A DNA stretch of 27,629 nucleotides from Chrysochromulina parva (lineage: Eukaryota; Haptophyta; Prymnesiales; Chrysochromulinaceae): the NCBI GenBank assembly GCA_002887195.1, contig PJAB01000402.1, forward strand, positions 1 through 27,629. Reading direction: 5' to 3'. Of the stretch, positions 17,409 through 26,145 are shown one piece after another; within the stretch, counting starts at the first letter, position 1, and every line of letters starts with the position of its first letter. The notes under the pieces were generated by a model. The model worked only from the letters and a program-made list of their open reading frames with translations. It was not told where the DNA came from and did not search any database. Made by a program: the position numbers and the translations under genes.

Positions 17409-20400
17409 ATGGTGGCCTCAGGCTCGGGCTCGGGCTCTGGATACGCCAACTACACTGCGATGGAAATTGACACGGTATTCAACATGGGCGTCGCGTGCGG
17501 CTGGGGCTTGGTTTCGGCGCTCTCGCTTATAATCGGTGCTGCGATCGGCATCGTCGCGAAGCCCGGCCCCATGGTAACTTCTGGAATGATGGCCTTTGGT
17601 GGGGGCGCGCTCATCGAGGCGCTGACCATCGAGCTGTTCGGCGCCATCATGCACCATCAGGAAGAGGATGGAATCGGCGGCACGCTGATTGCGATTGCTG
17701 CGGCGGTGTTCGGTGGGGTGTTCTTCAGCGCACTCAACAAGGTGCTGAACGATCAGGGCGCCTTCATGCGCAAGCGGTCGACGCTCAAGCACGGCATGAT
17801 GAGCGCGATCAACCGCACGAAGGTGGCGTTGATCGACCGGCTCAAGATCGTGCCGATGTTCCACCACCTGCCGACAAGCGATCTGAAGAAGCTGACGCAT
17901 CAGATGCGCCGCAAGGTGTACCGTAAGACGGGGAGCGTGGTGTTCTCGTACGCCGACCAGCACGACGGCGTGAACGACCACCACGCGGTCATCTTCTTTG
18001 TGCTGCGCGGCTCCGTTCGGGTCACAATGTACCAAGACGAGGACACCGACCCGTCAGCCGCCGCCGCCGACACGCGGCCCAGGGAGGACTTTTACTTGTC
18101 GAAGGACCGGATCTTCGGCGATGTGGGGCTGCTGAGCGGGATCGCCGCCGCGTGTGAAGTGACCACGAGCAGCCCGAACACGAAGGTGCTCCAGATCGAA
18201 TCGAGATCGCTGCATCAGTGGGTCTCTCAACATCCGCGTGTGCGTCGCCACATGAGAGAGATGGGTACCGCCCTTCCCATTGACCTCTGATGATGACCTC
18301 TGATTGCCTCCCTCATCAGGTGCGTCGCCACATGAGAGAGATGGGTACCGCCCGGTTGCGCGACACTCGCCTCTTTAGGGATCTTCCGCCGGCAGTGCTC
18401 GCCGAGCTCGCGGGGTGCATGCAGGACTCGGAGGTGAGCAAGGGCGACGTTCTCTTCGAGGCGATCGACGACAAGAGCCCGATAGTGCTCATTCTGCTCG
18501 GCATCGTCGACCTGAAGCTCAATGCGACGACTAGTAGTGCCTTTCGCGCCAACGACATCCTAGGGCTGCATCACTATATCTACGGGCAGGAGCTGCGCGT
18601 GGAGGCGGTCGTGCGCGTGCCCACGACGATCCTAACCATCGCCCGCGCCGACCTCGATCGGCTCACCGCCAAGCATCAGCCACTCAAGGAGGCGGTCGCG
18701 TTGTATCGGGCGTCCACCTCGCCTGATCCGGCCGCTTCGGATCAGGTGCGATTGGCGTGGTTCCCCCCCTTCGTCTCGCCACCCCCCTTCGCCTCGCCCC
18801 TCAATGGTCCGCCCGCCCCGAACGGCAATGTGCCGCCGCCTCCGTCCGGCTGGCCCCCAGACCTGCTTCGACGGCTGCTCGCGCCACAAGTGCCTCCCGA
18901 GGCTCAGGGGCCACAGGGAGGCTCGCCTGAGGGGGGAGACAAGCCCCCATCCCCTTCCTTTGCACGCTTCTCGCTCCATCACGGCCTCACTCGCGGCTTG
19001 AGCTTTATGAGGAGCTCAAAGAAGCTCCAACGGCTGTCGATGGCGTCCCGGGGCAGCGTGTGCCGGCGCAGCGGCGAAGGTGACGACGCGCCCGGCGGCG
19101 CGAAACGCCGCGCACAGCGGGAACGGGCTTCGGGGGCTTCGGGGGCTTCGGGGGAGCTTCGGGGGGCTTCGGGGGAGCCGCCGCCCACGGCCCAGCCAAA
19201 GCGCCTTCGGTTCTTTGAAGACAACACCCTCGGGCGCGCGCAAGAGAAGGCTCAAGAGACCCATATTAGGCAAGAGAAGGCTCAAGAGACCCATATTAGG
19301 CAAGAGTCCCAGGCCAAGCCGAAGGATCTGGCGGCGCAAGTCGATTTGGGGTTGCGCCAAGATTCCTCGTCTTCTCTGGCCGGCGTCGCTGGCGCCCTTC
19401 GCGAACAGAAGCCTGTGCCCAACCCGGCGCGCAGTCGGAGGGCGTCGACGATCAACAGGTCGCTGAGGTTCGCCGAAAGCCATGTGCAGGACCTCGATTC
19501 CGGCGGCGAGATGCGGGGCCTCTCGTTGCGATGCACCAAACCGCGCTTGAAGCAGTGCCTGCACGGCTATCCCTCTCTCGCCGATTATGGCTGGAAGGCC
19601 GAGCCCGAAGTCGAGGCGCCACGTAGCGACGCGGGATGGATCAAGCTGATGGCGCGCGGAGCCATCCAAACATCCAAGCAGGCGCGCATCTTGGGCCAGT
19701 TCATGCCCTTCGCCACGGGCGCCGACTTGCCGCCGACTGAGACGCAGAAGTTGTACAGGCACATCGCCAACCTCCTCGACGATCTCCAGCTGCATAGCGA
19801 CGAGACGCAAGGGTTGCGATCTCGCGAGAATCTCGAGGAGCAGTTGCACGAGCACGTTGAAGATGCTCACGGCAACGGCGGCAACGGCAAGGTGAGGCGC
19901 GTCAGAGTGCTACTACACAGCTGCCCCGCACCTCTCCTCCGCTATCCTCTGGTCTGCCCAGAGCTTCTGTCTGTTACACAGCGCCTCTCCTCCGCTACCG
20001 CCAGACGCCCAATATGGATGTGCAGGGGGGGCGTGCACCATGCCCTACCCCCTGCCCCTCCCATCTCCCCTATCCCCCATCTCCCCCATCTCCCCCATCT
20101 CTCCCTACCCCCTGCCCCCTGCCCCTCCCATATCCCCCCCACAGAATGCGGCGATCATGATCTGGCTCGGCATCGGACTGGACGGCATCCCAGAGTCCTT
20201 CGTGCTTGGGATCCTCGCTAACGCGGGCGACATGCCCTCGCTCATTACCTTCGTCGTCGGCGTCTTCCTCGCCAACTTGCCCGAAGCTATGTCCTCATCC
20301 GCCATTATGTCCTCTTACGGCATGAAGTCTCGCGTCATCATGCTCATGTGGACCGCCATCTTCATCGGCACTGGCATCGGAGCAGGGCTCGGAGCTCTGG

Positions 20401-20621
20401 CCTTCCCTCCCGTGGGACCCGAGGGGCGGAGCGACGGCATCAAGATGACGATCGCGGGCATTGAGGGCATGTGCGGCGGTGCCATGCTCACGATGATCGC
20501 CTCCACTGTTCTCCCCGAGGCCTTCGAGCACGGCGGCAGCATGATCGGCGTCGCTTGTCTCTTCGGCTTTCTAGCTGCGCTGTTGACGAAGGCCATCGGT
20601 AGCGAGCTGAGCTCCGATTAA
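17409..20621 (+). CDS. ZIP-like transporter with embedded cyclic-nucleotide-binding-type domains, 3 exons
   Basis: Exons 17409-18239, 18320-19891 and 20145-20621, all phase 0, give about 959 residues. N-terminal TMs lie at about 31-50, 57-80 and 90-110 (GWGLVSALSLIIGAAIGIVA, MMAFGGGALIEALTIELFGA), resembling the first half of ZIP transporters. A CNBD-like domain spans about 145-275 with FGDVGLLSG in the phosphate-cassette position, but the usual Arg before A-x-V is absent (AAACEV). A second, more degenerate CNBD spans about 285-420. A long disordered linker with QEKAQETHIR repeats reaches about residue 800. The second membrane half (802-959) carries LDGIPESFVLG, NLPEAMSSSA and LPEAFEHGGS, matching ZIP-type metal-site helices. 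It is likely a metal or cation transporter regulated through the cytosolic loop; ligand binding is doubtful. I recall bacterial proteins with the same CNBD-in-ZIP layout. The ATG at 17409 has a G at -3 and +4. Confidence 0.8.
18240..18319 (+). other. ZIP-CNBD gene intron 1 (80 bp) with perfect 34-bp flanking duplication
   Basis: The donor is CGT|GTGCGT and the acceptor CTCATCAG|GTGCGT. Bases 18240-18273 at the start of the intron are identical to bases 18320-18353 at the start of the next exon (34 of 34). The remaining 46 bp hold decamer units GATGACCTCT and GATTGCCTCC and end CTCATCAG. Splicing joins QHPR to VRRHMREMGTAR in phase 0 and removes the duplicate reading and the TGA at 18288. Confidence 0.85.
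19241..19306. repeat. 2 x 30-bp in-frame coding repeat (QEKAQETHIR)
   Basis: Units at 19241-19270 and 19271-19300 are identical, with a six-base start of a third. Upstream, 19126-19185 carries GGGGCTTCG-type 9-bp repeats coding GAS. Both lie in the disordered linker of the transporter. Confidence 0.95.
19892..20144 (+). other. ZIP-CNBD gene intron 2 (253 bp), ordinary pyrimidine-rich type
   Basis: The donor AAG|GTGAGG and the acceptor CCCCCCCACAG|AAT are phase 0. The 3' half is a C/T tract of CCCATCTCC-type repeats, and two copies of CGCCTCTCCTCCGCTA-like sequence lie upstream. There is no exon duplication and no GATGACC decamer. Removal joins the linker to the second membrane half. Confidence 0.8.
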
Positions 20622-21371
20622 AAGGGGTAGGTAACATGAGTGCTCTACGCTGCGGTCCGTTTCACGCTTAGCGGAGTTATACCATGTCCGGCGTGTACGG
20701 TGTGCGGAGGGTCGCGGGGTCGACAAGCGCTGGAGGCAGTGCCAGTGGAGGGTGGAGGCACAGTTGTCGCGCGCCGATAGGATTTGGATTCAGGCATGGA
20801 TTCAGGTGGTCGTATAGCGGAGCTCCACCTGCGAAGTGTTCTAGATTGACCTCTGACTTCAGTGACTTTTCCACGAAGGCGCTGCTCCGGCATGTGCTCC
20901 GGTCCAATTGCTCCGGTCGTCATCCGGCACGCTTAATCCACGTTGATCGTTGTACAACTGCAGGGCCGCACGGGCGCGTACCGCGCCACGCCCATGCCAT
21001 GCCGGCGCGTATCCACCTCTCGTACACACGTACGCTACGGGCCCGCTCGCAGCGGTCGGCGCGGGCGGGACGCTCGTCGCATGGCCGCGGAACAAGAATA
21101 TTGCGACCAATATTGCGACCTGTCGGGCGCAGCCCGGCTTCACCGCCCGGCCCGACGCACTGCGCGCGGCCCCCGGGGGGCGCGATCAGCCGATCGGATC
21201 ACACACGACACATATGGGATGACGGATGTGCATTGACCCCAACGTTGTCCTCGATTGTGCGACAGGACCGCGCCACATTTCTGCTTATTTGGCAGCAAGT
21301 TATCATTTACAGGCGTTGCAATCCGGCTCCCGGAAGAAGCTACTGGCACGCAACCTAAAGTACGACCTAAT
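20622..21371. other. Convergent intergenic region, no gene seen
   Basis: This lies between the ends of the ZIP-CNBD gene (+) and the small membrane protein (-). The longest frame (plus 20684-21358) is Arg/Ser/His-rich without domain character and overlaps equally long frames. I see nothing supportable. Confidence 0.5.
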
Positions 21372-21764
21372 TTACATATCCTTGCTCTTCATCTTGCCGT
21401 TTTCAGCCTGGCTCCACGCAGTGTAGACCATCTTGAGCAGCTTGGCAAAGTGGAACGGGTTCAGAAGATTAAGCCTCTGAAAGGGAGAGTGGTCCGTTAT
21501 GTACATCAACAGCGGGATGACGAGCAGGAGGCCAATTACGCTCAAGATCGGGTAGAGCGCGATGAGAAAGATGAGGTTGGACCCCGACTTGCCGTGGTCG
21601 TCAACCTTCTTGGCCTGCGGGTGGAAGATGTGGTAATGCTCCTCGATCTCGTCCGTGAGTGTGCTGAGCGAGAAGACAATGGCGCCGACGATGGTCACGA
21701 TCAAGAGGAGCGCCACAGCGATTTTCGCCGGTGGCGCGCTCTTGTCGGCCTGCATCATGTCCAT
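21372..21764 (-). CDS. Small two-TM membrane protein of unknown function
   Basis: A 130-residue protein starting MDMMQADK. One hydrophobic helix lies at about residues 15-33 (IAVALLLIVTIVGAIVFSL) and a second at about 64-88 (LIFLIALYPILSVIGLLLVIPLLMYI). The loop between is acidic and His-rich (EEHYHIFHPQAKKVDDHG), and a basic tail ends GKMKSKDM. Hydrophobicity and codon use differ from the low-complexity frames around it, which makes it a real gene. I do not recognise the family. The His-rich loop could bind metal, an inference only. An upstream exon is possible because the frame is short and begins directly at the candidate TM segment. Confidence 0.75.
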   Translation of the reverse strand: MDMMQADKSAPPAKIAVALLLIVTIVGAIVFSLSTLTDEIEEHYHIFHPQAKKVDDHGKSGSNLIFLIALYPILSVIGLLLVIPLLMYITDHSPFQRLNLLNPFHFAKLLKMVYTAWSQAENGKMKSKDM

Positions 21765-22224
21765 TTGGCCGATTCACGCACTCTCGTGACGCGTGAGGTT
21801 TGGCGAATCCGCTCAAAACGACGCCCCTGCGTGGCTGTGAGATGGCGCGGGGCCCTCGGCCCACGGATTCCTGCAGCCTGTACTTTTCACACACACACGG
21901 ACCTGTACAAGCTACAAAAACCTCCCGCTAGCGCTCGTTGCCTTGCTTGTAGCGGCCAGCCTTGCCAACTATGATACTCCGACTGTGCTAGCTGCTACTC
22001 CCTGGACCCTGCACAATTGCACTCCCGCTTGCATCGCGAGCCAGCAGCCACATTCCGAGTTTGAACACGTTGACACCGTCGACCATCACGCGCACGTACA
22101 TGCCTCATGCATGCGCCATGGGATGAGTGGAGCACCTCTGCTCGATATGCATCTCTGATGAATCTGACGTCTTCGCTTTGCATCTCTGATGAATCCGAGG
22201 AATCGGATATCTACTTCTCCTTGT
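21765..22224. other. Intergenic: promoter of small TM gene and 3' region of filamin-repeat gene
   Basis: No gene is seen. Near 22148-22200 a short direct repeat occurs; in sense for the filamin gene it reads GATTCATCAGAGATGCA, twice, offset by about 31 bp, just after that gene's stop at 22225. The TCATCAG word recalls the 3' ends of the duplication-flanked introns, so an alternative last intron is conceivable. Confidence 0.4.
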
Positions 22225-25200
22225 TCAGATATCTGATATCTCCTTCTTCTTGGCCCCGCGCGCGCCAGGCTTCCCCTTCTCCGGCTCCTTCTCCTTCTCG
22301 AAATCCTTCTCAAGGTCCTCGCCTTTGACGAACCCTACGGTCAGCGACGGCATCTCGACGTTGTCTAGGCGCACGACCACCTTGCACTCGCCCACGATCG
22401 AGCACGAGAACGAGAGGGAGTACGTTCCGTCCTTGCCATCTACGACGGTGATGGGCGAGCAGCCGGTGCCCACCGTGCGCGCCGCGATCGTCGCGCCGCC
22501 CTTGTTCATGCGGTTGCCAAACTTGTCAAACGTTTCGAGAGTGAGCGTGCATGTCGAGTGCTGAGTGGGCGGCTCCTCTGGCGGCTTGAGGATCGACTTG
22601 TTCGCCACCGGCGCCGCGGGGCTCACGAGGATGTAGACTGGGGAGCCTACCATCCCTGGTGGCAACTTGTCCGGAACTTGACCCACATGCTGCCCGTCGA
22701 GAAGGATGCTCAGCCGGTGCAGCCCGCATTTCGTCAGCTCCTGTGTCACCTCATACTTGCCCAGATCGCGCAGCTGCTTGAGCGGCACGTCGTTTCGGGT
22801 GCCCGACTCGGCGCCCGTGAGGTGCTCGACGAAGGCGACGAACGGCGACTGGTCGGACGCGAACGATGCGTTCCCGAACTCATCGCGCAGCTGTGGGAAG
22901 AGTTGAAGCTTATCGCCCGCCACGACCGAAGCCTTGACTTGCATCTCGGGGATCTCGGTGCTGCCGTGACGCTTCCGCGCAACCGACGCGACCGCGAGGA
23001 GGTCGGACGCCTCGGCAGGGCCGTAACTGTACGCCTCAATGCCGCGAATAAAGGAGCCGGAGGCGGACGCCTTATCGCCTGTGACACGCACGTTGAACGG
23101 TGAGCCGGGGAGGAGCTTGCGTTTGCCGCCCGCCACCGAGTCGGTCCACAGATGCAGCGCGAAATCGCCAGCCTGCTGCGCGTTGTACCAGATCTGGTAC
23201 TGGTCCTCGACGACCGTCGTCTCGAAGGCCATCGAGGTGAAAGTGTGGAACGTGTCCTTCCACGCATCCTTCGATTCGGGTGGGGCAATCAGTGGTCATC
23301 AGTGGTCATCAGTGGCAGTCAGTGGCAATCATGGACGATCAGTGGCAATCAGTGGTCATCAGTGGCCATCAGTGGCAATCACCTTGGATTCCTTGGGGTC
23401 GCGGATCAGCAGTCGGAGCCCAAAGAAGATCGCAGAGCCACTCGTCGAGGCGACGTTGCCGAAAAAGTCCTTGCATTTGAGCACGACGAGGGCAGGCTTC
23501 CCCGCCTGCGCCTGCTGGGTGCCGTCGCCGGACACTTGAATCTGGTCAATCTCGGGCGGGCCCGCCTGCAAGGTCATCATCACCGGAGAGCCGACCAGGT
23601 GAACGTTGTCGATGGTGATCGACACCGAGTACACGCCCGCCAACTGGGAGGTCCAGCCAAGCCGGTAGCTCCCGTCTTTGTTGTCGACGCATTTGCTGAC
23701 GACGTTGGTGACGGCGGCCGCTTCGTTCTCCTTGAGCTTCTTCTTCTCCTCGCCCGCGACGTTGATCACGGTGTTCACAGTCAGCGCCGCGCCACCGCTC
23801 GTACACCGATTCCCCATACGATCGCGGAGCGTCACGAGCAGTTCACAACTCACCTCTCCTCCTTTCAGAGGACGCACCAGCCCAGTGAGAGGGAGTGCGT
23901 CCGCCGGCAAGGGGGACGAGCGCGCGTGGGCTGCGCCAGGCGACACTTCGAGCAAAAAAGGCGAGCCGAGCAGCCGGGTCTCCTGCTGGCGCAGGCCAAC
24001 GTGCAGCCAGTAACGGCCGGCGAGCCCTATCGAGTAACGGACAGTATGGAATTTGACCACCTGCCCATGGGCATGCAATACCGGTCCGAAGGGATAATCA
24101 GAGGTCATCGGGAGGACACTCAGAGGTCATCAGAGGACGCTGCTCACCTGCCCATGGGCGTGCAACACGCCCGGATCCGCGCCACCGAATGCGAAGCCAA
24201 TGCCGTCTGGATCCTCAGCCATGCTGGTGAGCTCGTGAGCGAGGGACGGGCCGGCGCGCCGCTCAGCCATGTCCGCCGTGTGCAGCTTCAGCTTCTTGGA
24301 CCCGGCGTCGTCCGTGCCGCGGTCCTCGGACGCGATATGCTGCACTACCTTCGAGAGGAGACGGTCCGCGGCCTTGCGTCGCTCCCAAAGCTCCATCGAA
24401 TGGCGGCGCGCGCCCGCGTCGATACCCTGGTGAATGCGCGCCAGCAGCTCGTGCCCGTTACGCGCGGCGGTCACCCAGCCGTGCGTGAGGCTGAGCACGT
24501 CCGCTGTGAACGACTCGACTGTCGCTGTTAATTCGTCCAACGGCTCGCCCGACACGGCGCCCGTCTGAAGGGCGGGCGAGGGGCTGCGCGTCCTCGCGCC
24601 CGGCACGACGCTAACTGGAGGCGGTTTGGGCTCCGAGAGCTCTCGCGTCCGTCGAAAGGCGTGGTGCCCGTCATGCCCGCGGAGGGAGGAAGGCGCCACC
24701 GGCGGACCGAAATCACGGGCGAAGAGCTCGACGGACGCTCGGTGCGTCCGTGAGGTGCCATAAGGGGTCCCAACCGGACTGAAGCTGCTCAGGGCGTGCG
24801 GCGACGAGTCGGACGAGAATGGAGAGAGGGGGTCGAAAGTCTCGACCTCATCCCACTTACCCTCGGCGACCCACGAGTCCGGCGGCACCGTCGGGCGCAC
24901 ACGCGCGCGCCGTGGCGAGCGCGGCGAGGGCGGAGCGTCGTATGGAGCATGGCCGCTTCGCTCGCGCGGCGACATCACGACGGTCGCCTGGGTCGCGTCG
25001 ACGAGTACCAAGGCTCGGAGGGAGCCATCGGCCGCGAGGCGCGTCTCTAGCACATGCAGCTTGCCGCCCGGCGCGATCATGCCCGTCTGCTCGGAGTCGA
25101 GGCCGCAACGGAGACGTACAATCAGCGGGCGGTTCCCATCGACCATTCGCTCCACAGACGTCCTATATTTGGGTGGGTCGAGGCTCTCAATCGCCTCCAT

Positions 25201-25299
25201 CGGCCGCCCGATGCCAATGGGCTTGGAATTGGCCTCCGCCTCCGCCTCCGCCTCCGCCGCTGCCGCCGCCGCCGCCGCCGCCGTCGCCGCCGCCGCTTC

Positions 25300-25341
<42 letters not shown>

Positions 25342-26145
25342 AGTGCCCTTGGGCGCGGCTGGTGTGTCGCTTGCCTTTTTCGCCGCCGCCGCTGCGCCCT
25401 TGTCCTCCTTCGGGGCCTTCTTCTTCTTGCCCTGGAGCTCGGAGACGGGCACGTGCTCGTCCTTGGGGGGCGGGGGCGGAGGAGGAGGCGGTCGACGCTC
25501 GAGCTCGAGCCGCCGCAGCTCTGCCTTCAAGTCCTCGGCCGGGATGCCCCTCTGCTTGGCGGTGCGCAGGATGGCCCATTCACGCGCCCAGGCCAGCGCG
25601 GCCGCCTCGGCATTTGTGTGCATCAGCAGCTCCAGGCTGCCCGTCCCGGCTTCGTCTCGCGGCGTGATCCGCTCCACCCAGACGTCGAGCTCCTCGGCAT
25701 GCGTCGGCTGACCGAACGCGTCCATGAAGCCGACCTCGAAGGCGGCGACCTCGCGAGCGGAGGTGCGGCTCAGCGCGTCGCCGCGCACGATGCACTGCGA
25801 TGGATCCGGCCTCGGCATCAGCACCGAGATCTTCCACGGCGAGTTCGGCAGCGGTGCGCCGTGCAGCAAGACGGAAACCTGGTATGACCCACTCGCGGCA
25901 GCCTTGTACTCGACGGAATACGTGCCGTCCTCGTTGTCGTTGACGCGTGCGCGGCAGACAGAGGTGCCCGTCACGTTTACTGTCAGCGTCTCGCCGCCCT
26001 GCGCGCAGCGCTTGCCATCCGCCGAGCATAGCTCAACCGTGAACGCCGCTCGCCGCTTGGCGATGGCCGTCTCCAAACCCTTGCCATGGGCCTTGCACTG
26101 CAAAGCGACTGCTGGCCGAGGGGAGCAAATGCTCGCAGAGGCCAT
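22225..26145 (-). CDS. Filamin/ABP280-repeat protein, 3 exons
   Basis: Exons 26145-24148, 24060-23383 and 23268-22225, all phase 0, give about 1239 residues. Immunoglobulin-like filamin repeats are recognisable by DNxDGTYSVxY and GSPFxVxV patterns. Repeat 1 (about 10-110) has RVNDNEDGTYSVEYK and PNSPWKISV. A second starts DPSQCIVRGDAL at about 112 and is interrupted by a long insert (about 180-650) with Pro, Lys and a roughly 40-residue Ala tract. The missing half seems to resume after the insert at VRYSIGLAGRYWLHVGL and GSPFLLEV. Further repeats contain DNKDGSYRLGW, GSPVMMTL, GSPFNVRV, GSPVYILV and DGKDGTYSLSF. The tail is Lys/Glu-rich. Such repeats act as actin cross-linker rods or protein scaffolds; no actin-binding CH domains are visible here. 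An upstream exon cannot be excluded: TTTCAG| occurs 15 bp before the ATG. Confidence 0.85.
23269..23382 (-). other. Filamin gene intron B (114 bp) of tandem decamers
   Basis: In sense the donor is AAG|GTGATT and the acceptor TCGAAG|GATGCG, phase 0. The join makes RDPKESK-DAWKDTFHTF. A weak duplication, GAATCCAAGG against GAATCGAAGG (9 of 10), spans the two splice sites. The interior is almost wholly 10-bp units. Confidence 0.75.
23281..23380. repeat. 10-unit decamer array in filamin intron B
   Basis: Ten consecutive 10-bp units; in sense they read GATTGCCACT, GATGGCCACT, GATGACCACT and variants. Period and consensus match the array in the WD40 gene intron 2 (GATGACCTCT) with one base (T to A) changed. 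Confidence 0.95.
24061..24147 (-). other. Filamin gene intron A (87 bp) with 24-bp flanking duplication
   Basis: In sense the donor is CAG|GTGAGC and the acceptor GGGCAG|GTG. The 24 bases across the donor (24168-24145) match the 24 across the acceptor (24081-24058) at 22 positions. Between lie two exact GATGACCTCT units plus degenerate ones. Splicing joins GVLHAHGQ to VVKFHTVRYSIG in phase 0. Confidence 0.85.
25226..25350. repeat. GCC-type trinucleotide tract coding poly-Ala
   Basis: Runs of GCC, GCG and GCT on the plus strand encode, on the minus strand, a roughly 40-residue Ala stretch with interspersed Glu in the filamin-repeat protein. A comparable Ala tract lies at 3060-3110 and 3270-3410 in the WD40 gene. 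Confidence 0.9.

Noticed and set aside
18290..18320. Separate second gene starting MMTSDCLPHQ
   Set aside because: This start lies inside the 80-bp intron; splicing joins the CNBD frames in phase and explains the duplicated VRRHMREMGTA.
20684..21358. Plus-strand frame of 224 codons after the ZIP-CNBD gene
   Set aside because: Its Arg/Ser/His-rich composition and overlap with two other frames suggest no coding constraint.
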